Below are positions 47,626-59,400 of a stretch of DNA of 64,000 nt, piece by piece. The stretch covers positions 8,184,001-8,248,000 of the forward strand of contig JBITNC010000001.1 of NCBI GenBank assembly GCA_050084985.1. The letters run 5' to 3'. The translations under genes were made by a program, and so were the position numbers. The DNA is from Nageia nagi (taxonomy: Eukaryota; Pinophyta). The stretch's first letter is position 1, and every line of letters begins with the position of its first letter. The notes under the pieces are model-generated. The model searched no databases. It worked only from the letters and a program-made list of their open reading frames with translations, and was not told where the DNA came from.

Positions 47626-49090
47626 TATTGATTAGGATTGTGTAATATATGCGCCATGAACAATCTTAACCAAAGTAAATCAAGAACAGACTATAGTGAT
47701 AGTCTGATCTCCGGAGAAGGCCGGTTCCTTATCTATTGGGCATAGAAAAAGTAACAGGAAAGGAAATAAAAAGGAGTAGAGTGCAAGGAATTTAAGCAAA
47801 AAGGCTTAGGGTAACATGAAAGAAAATAAAAGGGTAGAGTGTGAGGAATTTAAGCAAAAAGGCTTAGGGTAATAAGAGAGAAAGCAAAGGTGGATCACTA
47901 GTTCAGCATGGGCTTTCATAGTGTGTGAAACCTTGGTCTAAATCTAGTGTAGTAGCTACAGTACAAGCTCTCACTCTCTAATAGTTTCCCAGCTTTACTC
48001 TACCATGTAGCAAACACAGTTATACTAGCAACTCGTAATTATCATTCAGGAAACAAGCCAAGCTGCCATGATGTAACCAAATTAAGAATGACAATTACGA
48101 GTGCTAGACAAGAAAGGTCAAGATGGTATCATATTACTGATAAAAACTACAGGTCTTTGAGAAAAAATGTAAAGAGCAATACTAGGGCTTTCGACCCCTT
48201 TTCCACTTTATTTTAATATACTTATACTGTGATAATAACAGTTACAAGAATTGCATAATAGAAACATTTACAAAAATGGCTTCAAGATTATAGCCTTCTT
48301 TTAACTGATACTACCTACATACGCCACTTGGCAGAATATTACAAAAATGGGGTAGATTGTAGATGATACTGTGATCTGACCTCTTATTGGCATCATCTTT
48401 ACCGTGATGTTCTATTTACTAGCTCTGGCTATTCGATCCCCCTTTACTGACCTCATCTCTACATTTCGAAATGCTCTACTCACCGGCTCCGACTATTCGA
48501 TCACTCATCATTGACCTCATCACTTTTGGGACCCAATTTCATTCAAAAATGTGAACATCATTCTCCCCGTGATGTCATCTCTTACCTCCGAAATGTTTTA
48601 CTCACTGGCTTCGGCTATTTGATCGCTCCTTGCTGACCTCATCACTTCTAGGCTCTGATTTTGGGTTAAGGCCCGAAATCGCTGATGTCATCTCTTCTGA
48701 AAGCTTTACTTACTGACCCTGGCTTCTCAATTCCCCTTGCTGACCTCATCATCTCCGAAACCCGGTCTTTACCAAAATGTGACTGTCTTATCCTCTGCAA
48801 CATCATCATTTTATTCCGAAACGCTTTACTTTCGAAACACTTAATTTACGGGCTCCAGCTTCTTTGATTATCTCTTGCTGACCTCACCTCCTCTGGAACC
48901 CAAGCTTTTCCACAACTGAGCTTCATCCTTTCTTCTATGATGTCATCATTTCATTTCGGAATGCTTTATCTACTGACTTCGACCTATTTTGTTTGCTCCC
49001 AAAAAACTCCCGGGGATCTTAAAATGAACTCATGATTGCAAGTAAGGTACACCGGGGCTTTAATAAAGAATTTATTATTATGAATATACA
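47626..49090 (-). repeat. 5' LTR of the deletion-derivative element
   Basis: 1,465 bp, same structure as 44,366-45,840, including the 60-bp duplication and the ~110-bp repeats. First bases are TATTGATTAGG, so the terminal TG has mutated to TA. Confidence 0.93.
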
Positions 49091-49930
49091 CATAATAATC
49101 ATAAAGAAAGATAACAATCATAAATGACAAAGGGAAAAATATCAAAGTACTACATTATCATATATGAAATTAGAGTTTACATTGGGCAACTTTGCTAAAA
49201 TGTTTGACCTTTTAGACCTCTAATAATCCACTATTTATAAGAATATATTTATGATTGGGTGGTTTTCCACCTTTACTTATTTTAATTGCCCTATTGATTA
49301 AGAATAAAAATAAATAATTATTTACAAATATACAACTTCAATCTATAACTATGCTAGATTGCATAATGACTTAGTATAATTAGTGCCAATGTCTAAGAAT
49401 CTGGAGACTCTAAATCTCTGTATGTTCTTAGTCGTAATCTCTCAAATTTATCTTTGAGTATATCCTATTGTAATTGTAGCTAATTATTGAGGTATGGTCC
49501 ATAAAATTTATTGGTATAATTTATTCTTATGCTCTATCAAAAACCATCTAATTCTCTGCAACCATTTATGAAGATCACTATAGCTCCAGGTTGTAGAAAA
49601 TATGAGGGTAATGAAAAATATAATATTGAAACCTAAGGAAGACCTGCTAATACTATGTGGAAATGAGTCAAATTCAACACATTGATAGAGCCTTAGGGGT
49701 CAAACACTATTTATTAAGTGGACCTGAGTATTCCCCTCATCTCATAGTTCTCTTTTTAGCTTAGTGGGTCTTACTTGCTTTGGCAAGGTCTATTGACTGA
49801 CTAGGAGTTGCCTTATCACCTATCGATTTTCAACAAAAGGTGTGATGTCATCACTCAAAATTGGAGGGGTTTACATAATGGAATCACAAAAATATATTCC
49901 AATGTTTGGTACCTTAATAACACCTACTAA

Positions 49931-50869
49931 CAAACTAACTTAGTGCAAAATGATTTTTGGTGTATGGTACAACTTTTTCTTTGGAAATCCATAGGCTCTA
50001 GAACATTACATGCCACATGAGAAGGGGTTGCATGCTCTCCATATGGAGCCATAAGTGCCTAATAGGGGCCTTGATACTAGGGGTTAAGGGTGAGAGCAAC
50101 ACTAGTGGGGTGAGGGAAGAGTGGTACAATAGGGTGTGTAAAGTGTAATTATAAGGGACACTAGGAGAAGCTTTCATAGCTACCATGGTGCATAGTCGAT
50201 AGTGAAGGGTTGCACAAAGCTAGGAATGGTTGTAGGAGCCACAAAGGGGTTGTGGGTGCACATAACAACTACATAAATTGGTATGCAATAGGAGGAGATG
50301 AGTTAGGCATACTACAACATAGAACATGCATACTAAGAGTGCCATTCTATGTGGGGAGTCTCCAAGCCATACAAGGAGCGATCATATTGCATAGACAATG
50401 ACAAAGGGGGAGTTGGCTAGTGGATGCTAATAGGGACTATTGAAAGAATTGCATGCCCTAACAAGCAATGTATTCTAAGACTAAGAGAGTATTTTATTGT
50501 TAAGTCAATAACTTGATTTGCCAATGCATAACATAAAAGGATTTATGAATATTGAGAATAGAAGCTCTTAATTATTTTTTTGTAATATAAAATATGATAT
50601 ATTTGAATGAAGGATTTAACATAACCATTGCAAAAAATTAATCATATGCATTTTGTTAGGTGTAAGATCAAACTATACAACCTTGTACAAGATGTTATGC
50701 AAAACCAATTTCAATATATAGTTTTTCTTGTTCTTATACTCCCCCTTTGTTTTACAAAAATTAAAATATCTATTTATAAAAAAATAAAAGGTTTGTAATA
50801 TATAATCACCATAACCATATTGGATAAGGGAGTATGACATACTGAGTTATCCTCCATTTCCCATGATTT
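49931..50869. other. LARD-like interior or LINE flank, unassigned
   Basis: Moderately G-rich 50,000-50,450 (ggggtgagggaag and similar) then AT-rich. Short open stretches at 49,998-50,186 (minus) and 50,210-50,401 (plus) have no known motif. Confidence 0.35.
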
Positions 50870-53800
50870 TATTCATCATTATACCCAAGTTTTTGTTGCT
50901 CAGACTCTCTTGGAGGATAGGAAATAAGCCCTCTTGATGTGCACTGAGTTTGTTCCTATCAAAATCTCCCCTAGTTAAAGAGAGGAGTGTGAAAATATTT
51001 TAACAATTGATGATATGGCTTGTGCTCTTTCCCATATGGCCAATGAAAAGGCTCCAAGATTGGATGGTTTCCCTTCTAAATTTTATAAAACTTACTGGGA
51101 CTTAGTTTGTGCTGAGTTGCATAGAGTGTATCTCAAAGCCTTATAGACTATCTCATCAGGAATTGCTATTAATAGAGGGAATATCAAGTTTATTCCCAAG
51201 CTAGGTTATCCAAATATTATTACCAATTAGAGGTTGATAACTTTGCACAATGTCAGTTACAAAATTATTACCAACACCTTAGCTATGAAAATTCAACCTT
51301 TATTACCAATGATTGTTCAACCTGAACAAACTAGGTCTATTAAAGGTAGATATATTTTGGATAATGTGCTTGGAATTTGGGAAGGAATGGAGTGGGCTAT
51401 AATTTCTAACCAACATGCTTTTTTTTATCAAGATAGAATTTGAAAAATCCTATGATAGGATTGAATTTCTCTTCATTCTTTCTATGCTTTGAGCCTTAGG
51501 TTTTGGTGATAAGTTTTTTGATATTGTTCAAATACTATTTAAAGATGCCTCTTCTGTTCTAACTCTTAACAATGCTCATTCTAAACTTGTTGGGCTATTT
51601 TGATCTATTATGCAAGGTTTCCCCATTTCTCCCTACTTGTATGTTGTTATAGAAGAGCCCTTTGGCTATCTTATAGCCAAGCAAGCTTCCACTAGAATTA
51701 TTCATGGGGTTAGGCTTCTAGCTTTTCAAATTTAGGTTGTTAATGGATATTTTACTAATGACTCTTTTCTCACCTTGAGAGAAGAGCAAACTATCAAATC
51801 TACTTTACTTTACTTAGAAACTTTTTGTAAAGCCTTAGGTTCTAGTATTCAATGGAGAAAACTTCCAGGTTTAGTCAGTCTCTTATGCTTATGCCTTCTT
51901 AGATCACATAATTCTAATGGAATTAGATTGCTCCTGGTGATGTTTTCAAATTTATTGGCATCCCTTTTTCTTTCCAAGAATCCCTTGCCTAGTTATGGAT
52001 TTTTTTTGTTCAAAAGGTTGAAAAGAAACTAGATTATTGGATGATTAAGAAGTTATCCCTAGTTGGTAAATTTTAGATTTACCTTAAGGTTCAAGCTTCA
52101 ACCCTTGTGTATTACTCTTCTTGTTAGGTTTCTTCTATTAAGAAGCTTGAAATTTTTTTGTGAGATTTCCTTTGATCTTCAAGTTTAGAGTACAAAGGAT
52201 TTCATATAGTTGCTTCAGATATTTATTATTTACCTTGAGCTTCTAGGGGTATGGGCCTCTTAGACTATCATAAGCAAAGAAATACTCTTTGTGTTAAGTG
52301 GATAATTCATTCTATTGAAGTTATGGAAGCTTGGAAGGTTTTGATTAGGCATTTCATCTCCATTGGTTTCCCTCTCAATAGAAAATATTGGCATGGTATG
52401 AATTTTCAGTCCCTTCTTGTGGCTTCTATTTATATCAAGATTTTTGGTCCTTTTGTTGTCAAAAGTATTTTTAAATCTTGGCAATGGTTAACTCCTTGCT
52501 TGAAATGGAAGGGGAGTAAGTCAAGCCATGGATTCTTAGTTTGAATGTGTGGTGGTCTCCCACTATTTCCATTCAAGGTGTGTCTTTGGCTCAAGTTTAG
52601 TGGATTCACACATTGAAGTTCTTCAGATGTGGTATTTCCAAAATTTCAAATTTTTCTCACAAAGGAGCAAGGATTGGATCCCTTGTTCAAATTTCAAAGC
52701 TTGTTTAAGCTTAACCTTGGTGACAAAGATACTTATGATGCTATGATAGATGCTACACCTCTGTCCCTTTGGACCAAAATTTGAAAGTTCCAACAAAGGG
52801 AATGGTGGAAAGATTTGGGCTTGAGTTAAAGACATCCCTTTTAAAAATTATAAACTTGGGCTTGGGTATGAGTGTTTTTCTCCTATAATGCCCTTGGTTT
52901 CCCATTTTAACCAAAATTAGGACTTAGTTTCTATTCCATTGTAGTGGAAAGCTAGGTTTCTTTCTATCTAGAAGTCATATATTGAACCCAAATAAGCTTT
53001 TTTTTTTGGAGTGATCTTAATCAAGGTCTTCCCTTGGGTAAATAGCTCACTTATGTTGGGGTTCCAACTCCTAAGTGTGCCTTTTTTCAGGAAGATGAGT
53101 CTACTATGCATGTTTTATGGTTTTGTAAGAGGTCTAAAGAGGCTTGGGAGTAGCTATTATCTTTCTTTGCCCCTTATCTTATTGGTAATATTTCTTGGGT
53201 TTAGGCTTTACTTAGGGATTTTATTCATATGAAAATTTCATTGCTAGATGTATAGAATATTTTAAAAATTAGCCTTATGTTTCACATTTGGAAAGCTTGT
53301 AACAAAATTATTTTCCAACAATAGGAACCTTCAATTTCTTTTTCAATTGTTGATAAAATTGAAGTGTTCTTGGATACCTAGTTTCAAATATGTAGCTAAG
53401 TAGCTAAGGTTGAATTAGAGGTGAGCCATCTCTGTACTTTATTAGATTACTAGGCCAATGTGCCATGTTCACTCAGTTAGGTATCCCTAGAAAACTAGGC
53501 ACCTTATGTTTAACGTTCTCATTTGTGGTCTCAATAGAGGCCTCCAAAGAGAGTGTGGTCACCTTCCAGAGGGCATCATTGGTCACAATCATCTCTATCT
53601 CATCTCCCACCAACTGAACATGGTGCAAGTTCTTCATGATGACATGGTGAAATTAAAGTGCCTAAGTCAAACCATCATGCAGAATGGGGTGATGCTACCA
53701 TTAATGCTAGGTGGGCTATTGTAGTGAATGCTTCCCATGGATGGGATAATCCAAAACCCTTGTATCCTTTGCCATTTCATGGGTGGGGTGATGCCATTAA

Positions 53801-54120
53801 TTATGCCTTTGAATAAGTAATTTATGTGCACAAGGGTGATGGCTAGGACATCTATCCAATCCCTCCAAACATGTGGGATACCATGCAACTTGAATATATG
53901 CCTATGCAAGGCATGACTCATGATGCTTCTTAAATTTTAGTTGGTGGTTATTTTCATACTATTTATATCTTGAACTGTAATTGACTTGTTTAGTGGTTAG
54001 ATTTCATGGTGGTTTTATTCTCCCAACCCACAACTAGGGTTGGTTGGTTATGTCCAGGGTGTGTTTTTATCTACCCATAAACTCTTTTACGTGAGATTAC
54101 TTTTATTTTAATATAACTAG
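50870..54120 (+). pseudogene. LINE ORF2 fragment, 5'-truncated (RT, zf-RVT, tail)
   Basis: The plus strand reads DDMACALSHMANEKAPRLDG then FPSKFYKTYWDLVCAELHRV (50,990-51,130), LITLHNVSYKIITNTLAMKI and QPEQTRSIKGRYILDNVLGI (51,236-51,390), QGFPISPYLYVVIEEPFGYL (51,613-51,680) and GYFTNDSFLTLREEQ (51,743-51,785). In the last, the catalytic ADD is degenerate (TND). The zinc-binding end (near 53,060-53,170) reads PKCAFFQEDESTMHVLWFCK with one Cys lost. A tail follows to about 54,115. No endonuclease is present, the usual result of 5' truncation. It is the same family as the minus-strand LINE at 25,455. Confidence 0.85.
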
Positions 54121-54640
54121 CTCTTTCATTCCAAGAGAAAATTGCAACCTTTCACAAGAAATTACATAAGAATATATTATTACATATATGTAATAAATTT
54201 TGTTAAGGGTTATTTAATAAATAAATTTGCAATGTTAATATGAAAAAGAAAACTTTACAAAATAACCAATAGAGCAATAATATTAGAAACTAACATATAT
54301 AACCATACATAAAATTACATACTAACCCTTTAACAAAAAAGGTTAATCTCTTACAAAAAAGAGAATGTTAGTATAAAAAAATGGTTAGGAAGTATTAACA
54401 TCGTTCCTTAATTTTTAAGTTATTTTTACACCAAGAAACTTTTTAACATATATAAGCTTAATTGCAAAGAAAAAGCTTAATTTTAACAAAAAAGAGCTTA
54501 TGTGTAAGAAAATAAAAGAGCTTAAAAGAGCTAAAGTTTAGCCAAATAAGTGCAAAAAATAACTTAAAAAAATAGGAGAGATGAAAAAAATTATACCTCA
54601 ATATGATTTTACCTCATAAGATGAATGGAAGATCTCCAAG
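54121..54640. other. 5' interior of the LARD-like element
   Basis: A-rich, with repeated aaaagagctta phrases; no coding signal. Confidence 0.45.
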
Positions 54641-54656
54641 GGAAGCTCTGATACCA
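54641..54656 (-). promoter_or_regulatory. primer binding site (initiator-Met tRNA) of the LARD-like element
   Basis: Minus strand TGGTATCAGAGCTTCC, two bases inside the 5' LTR. Confidence 0.88.
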
Positions 54657-54658
54657 AA

Positions 54659-55154
54659 TGAAGGAGATGAAGTAGTTCTTTATCTCCACCCAAAATCACT
54701 TTGGATAAAATATTCCACTAATTTTAAGAATACATAGATCATTCATACAAGAGAACTCAAACATGTATAGTGGTTCCTCAAACTATGGGATTACACCCAC
54801 TTGAACCATCTCAAATTTCTATTATCTCAAGAACTCTAACTCTCAGTATAACTAGAAGCATATTTAAGCTTCCTACAAGATCAAGCTCTCCTCATACTAC
54901 ATGCATGAGAGTGCTTTCTAAAAGTAAATTTTACAACAAGCCCAAGCCCTCTATTGATAGGTGAGAACCTCACCTTAACTTACCTTTTAACCCAAGATTT
55001 AGATGTGGTTATAATGGATAAGTGTCATGCTTGAGTGAAATTTTATCACTTTTAGGTATTTAGTGATAAAATAGGGAATTACATAAAAGGATTATTAATA
55101 CTTAGATACCATATAAAGACTAACTTACATAATAATACATTATATGTTCTAACA
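54659..55154 (-). repeat. 5' LTR of the LARD-like element
   Basis: 496 bp partner of 39,184-39,694. Confidence 0.9.
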
Positions 55155-55240
55155 TCTTGGTAGCATATTGTTGCCTCTTGGTAGCAATCTGTTGCCTTCT
55201 AGTAGTAGACTATTATCACCCAATAGTAGTACACCATCGC
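55155..55240. repeat. 24-bp minisatellite, right part
   Basis: tcttggtagcatattgttgcc units resume directly after the LTR, in the same orientation as 38,768-39,183. Confidence 0.85.
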
Positions 55241-55439
55241 ACTAAGGTAACATTATCATTATTTAACGTTGCTTGTGAAACTCTTGAAATTTGCCAAAAA
55301 AATCTACATGACTATTTTTTTAGCTTCAAATTTGCCTTTGTAATTTTTACAAATTTTCTCTAAATCACCTTACCTACAAATTCGATTTGCCAAATATTTT
55401 CCAAGTTGCTTTTGAGGAGGGGCTCTTAAAATGAACCTG

Positions 55440-56246
55440 AATCAATAACATGTCTACTTTGATTCTTAGTATATTTAATGCAAGAAATGAAAAAGAATAG
55501 TTACATGTTACTGATAAATAAAACTTGAAAATATATTGATTGTAATTTATTTTACTTGTTAATTTAAATTATATAGTAGAAACATGGTAAAGATCATATT
55601 GTATTGACAAAAAATATAATACTAAAAATAAAAATAATAAAAATATATAGTTTTACTTGTTGTCCACCATCCTAGGATTAATTTTGATTTTGATTTTGAT
55701 TCTAAACTCAACATATCAGTCCAAGTACTTGGTGCTTTGATAATGTGGGGATATTTGAAGAATATGAAGACTTGATCTAAATTGGAAAGCTCCCAAATAT
55801 GGACATAATGTACATCATTCTCACTTTGATTGGTAATTGGTACCTTGTAGATCGATTAGGAAAAACAACATACCAGTTAGTAAACCACCCTTCGGATAGC
55901 TATCCAGAATTGACCTACCATCTAGTTTTGTATTATACATTTTTTTAATTTTATCTTTGTATCTTCATTTTTCATTTCATATGCTGGAGTTGTAATGAAT
56001 AGTTGGATTCTTCTCAAGGTTCCTAATGTATTTACCGTCCATTCTAACTCAGTTATTATAGTTGGATAACATTGTACATAGTTAGATGTAGATCAATAAA
56101 GCTTATGCTAGTTTGTTATGTATTCATATTGTTGTGAATCTTCATTGGTGAATGCTTTTCACCTTTGACTTGTATACCTATTATTACAATTTAATTAGTT
56201 GAATCTTAAGAATAATTTATGTATTTGAATATATTGAAATATAAAA
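55440..56246 (+). repeat. copia 5' LTR-like region (left end not found)
   Basis: It lies just before a primer site and contains gatcaataaagcttatg near 56,092 as a polyadenylation-type signal. No second copy in the window; ends approximate. Confidence 0.45.
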
Positions 56247-56248
56247 TT

Positions 56249-56260
56249 TGGTATCAGATC
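56249..56260 (+). promoter_or_regulatory. primer binding site of a copia element
   Basis: TGGTATCAGATC, initiator-Met type with one change, about 170 bases before the gag start. Confidence 0.75.
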
Positions 56261-56431
56261 ATTGTTGGATCATTCAGGTATTCAATTTTGTGGGTATTGA
56301 AATTTATCAAGAAGAAGGAATTGATAAGAAACTCAAACTCAGAGAAGAAGAGAATTGGGATGCAAATTAGGGTAGGAAATGGAAGCATGAAGATTTGTTA
56401 ATATTTTGGTTGCATTTTTATTTATCTGGTT

Positions 56432-59400
56432 GTAATGGCCACCAACATTGATCTTGTAATTTATTTATTTGATGGTGAAGACTTCCATATTTGGAAGGTG
56501 AGAATGAAGACATATTTAAAATGTTTTGATATTTGGGAGATAGTTGAGTCTAGATATGCAAAACCAATATATTGGAGTAACATTGAAGGATAAGGGAGAA
56601 AGAAGATGAAGTAAGAGCAAGATTATAATTACTTGGCACTCATGGAGTTATGAAAATGTATAAAATACAATATATTTTCTCTTATTTCTAGTTGTAAGAA
56701 AACATGCAAAATTTGGAGGACATTGGTAGAAAAATTTGATAATATTGAGATTGAGAATGCTTGTGAGCATTCCACCCATGAAGATTTTTATTTGTAGGAA
56801 GAGAATTTTGAAGTATATAAGGAGAACATGAAGAGAAGAAGATTCTATTCTTCTAAATAATGTGATCCGTAAAACCTATTTCAAGATTTAATTTGGATCT
56901 TTACACTTTGTTCATTTTAGTGCTTATGGAAATAAAATGCACACCAATAAATATACAGAAAATGATGTACACACATAGTTACCCTTCTTATATCGATGTG
57001 GTCTACATTTAGAAAATGTAAATCCATTATTGTAGATTCCATTTTACAATGTCAATTGTATGATCCTTCTTGCTTTACTCTTTTATTTAATGAAGTCAAA
57101 TCATATGATCACTCTAGGCTCTTCACTAAATCCCTTTCTTAAACATGACTTTATTTCTAATTAAAGTCCTGAAGCATAGTTCCATGTATCTTATCATAGG
57201 ATGACATTTTTTAAATACTCTTTACCTTTTTTTTTTTCTTTCATCATGGTGATTATGTTGTCCACTTCTTTCTTCATGGTAATAATCTTGACAATGTTCT
57301 TTTTCTTCTTCTATGCAAGCTTGAAATGGACCTCCAATATTACTCTCATGGTTTTATTATTTTCTATGGAGTTTATAATAAAATAAAGTATTCTAAATTC
57401 TTTTCAAACCTACACTAACTCACTCCCCTTGGGAGGAAATCCACACTAAAGGATTTCCCTTTTTTCATATGCCATGTTCCCTTCTATAACATTAAGGGAT
57501 TACAAATTTGAAGTTTATGGTTACATGGTGATAAGATAATTTTTTTTTTTCCTCCTTTACAATATGCTCTCTAATCCTCATAAAAATAATATCCCTCATT
57601 TGTATTATTTTAGAATTTTTTTGGCCTCATATGGTTATATGCTCTTATCTTTTTGGATTTTGCAAAATTATCAAAACTGCTTCTAGTGCCATTTTGACAT
57701 GATCACAACTTCATGACCATAATTCTAAATGTCATGAAATTTCATCTAAGTGTTCAAGGATATATATTAAATAGTACAAATTTCATGCATTAAATACTTA
57801 TTAGTAGCTCCAAGCATTGTTATAAAGTTAGCCTCCAACATAGATTTGCACCTAGTAGCTGTCAAAATTTTGACTAATTCATGAATGAAGAATGATAATT
57901 TGCCATTTGGTAAGTGCCATAAATTTTAAATATTTAACCCAAATGCCTTAAAATGTTAACCAAATGTTCATCATAATACAAGGTACCAATGATTCAATTT
58001 TTAAGATATGAATCCACCCGCTGCTTTTGGTGAATCTGTCAATAGATCCTTCCATGCATATTTTGCATTTTTTATATTTAACTCCAAATTTTGAAAAGCC
58101 ATAACTTAAAAACCATAGCTCTATTTTATTTTTTGTTTGAAGCATTGGAATTATGGAAGAGATATATTTAATATGGAAGAGAATAATCAACAAAATTATA
58201 AACTTGAAAAATTATCTTTTTTAATACTTCAAAATCCATTTCGGATCACTCATCCCATTTTATGAGCTTTTGGTACCACAAAAGCCTTAGGATCAAAATA
58301 ATGAAAAAAATAATCCTCACACATATAGATCTATTTCTTGGACCACCTTATTGAATTTACCTATTAGTTTGAATTTACTTGGCCTTTTTAGGTACAACAC
58401 TTTGCATTCTCAACAAATCAAGAGTAAAAGAATATTTGCTTCCAACACAACAAACTTAGTCATCACAACTATCGAGAAGATAGGCCCTTATCCTCCCACC
58501 ATAATTCATGTCAAGATAATTTTATGATGGAAATATTTTATCAAATTCTAATAAAAATTGCTAACTTTAAAAATGAAAATCAACCTTGCATCCTTTCAAA
58601 CCATGAATTCAATCCATCAGATCATGTTCTCTTGACACCAAAGTAGGCACAACATTGAAGTTTACAAATAAAGTACTCATTCTTTTTTTCAAACAAGCTC
58701 CATCAGTTCCCAACAAAAGAAATACTATGATACCAACTTGATCTGTAAACCCTACTTCAAAATTTAATTTAGATCTTCACACTTTTTTCATTTTAGTGCT
58801 TGTGGAAATAAAATGCACACCAAACAAAAACATACAAAATGATGTACACACATAGTTACCCTGGTTTGATCAATGTAGGCTACATCTAGTAAATAGAAAT
58901 CCATTATTGTAGAGTTCATTTTACAATATCACTTGTATGATCCTTCTTTCTTTACTATTTTGTTTATCAAAGTTGAATCATATGGTCACTGTAGGCTCTT
59001 CATTGAATCCCTTTCTTGAAGATGACTCTCTTTTCAATGAAATTCCTTGAGATTAGTTCCACATCTCTTGTCCTAGGATGACATTTTTGGAACTACTTTT
59101 TATCTTTTTTTCTACTTTTTTCATCATGGCGATTATGTCATCCACTTCTTTCTCCATGGCAATAATCTTGTCCATGTTCTTTTTCTTCTTCTATGCAAGC
59201 TTGAAATGCACCTCCAATATTACTCTCATGGTTTTGTTATTTTCCATGGAGTTTACAATAAAATAGATTCTTCTACATTCTTTTCAAACCTACACTAACT
59301 CACTTCCCTTGGGAGGAAATTCACACTAAAGGACTTCCCTTTTTTCATACTCCATGTTCCCTTTTATAACATTAAGGGATTACAAATTTAGAGTTTATGG

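Larger units (their letters stand above)
44366..49090 (-). mobile_element. deletion-derivative gypsy element (gag plus integrase tail only)
   Basis: LTRs 44,366-45,840 (starts TGTTGATTAGG) and 47,626-49,090 both end aatataca. Perfect TSD cataa at 44,361-44,365 and 49,091-49,095. The 1.8-kb interior codes on the minus strand for gag and then directly for the integrase C-terminus; protease, RNase H, RT and integrase core are missing. LTRs are about 94% alike over the parts I compared by eye, with nearly all differences being C/T or G/A transitions. Confidence 0.95.
43994..49930 (-). repeat. LTR of the first gypsy family, interrupted by a 4.7-kb insertion
   Basis: 43,994-44,365 matches 10,965-11,330 (tataatgtaacct, gttctccattgcc, gagtagaaggtggtggga). 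49,096-49,930 continues the match to about 12,190, though diverged. No internal gypsy sequence adjoins, so this is a solo or truncated LTR. Orientation follows the family copy at 10,965. Confidence 0.75.
39184..55154 (-). mobile_element. LARD-like copia-type element with nested insertions
   Basis: LTRs at 39,184-39,694 and 54,659-55,154 share sequence throughout, begin TGAAGGAGATGAAG-like and end tatgttctaaca. Minus-strand orientation follows from a perfect initiator-Met primer site, TGGTATCAGAGCTTCC (plus coordinates 54,641-54,656), and a polypurine tract TAAGGGGGAG beside the left LTR (39,695-39,704). Flanks tctca and tcttg are an imperfect TSD within the minisatellite. Each LTR has a TATA box in CCTATAAATAGAGG-like context (minus strand, near 39,480 in the left LTR). 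Without nested insertions the interior is about 6 kb and shows no gag-pol, only one coiled-coil ORF remnant. Confidence 0.88.

Noticed and set aside
57201-59266. two similar ~61-codon Phe/Met-rich plus-strand ORFs (57,201 and 59,078)
   Set aside because: They are the same T-rich LTR stretch in two LTR copies, not genes.
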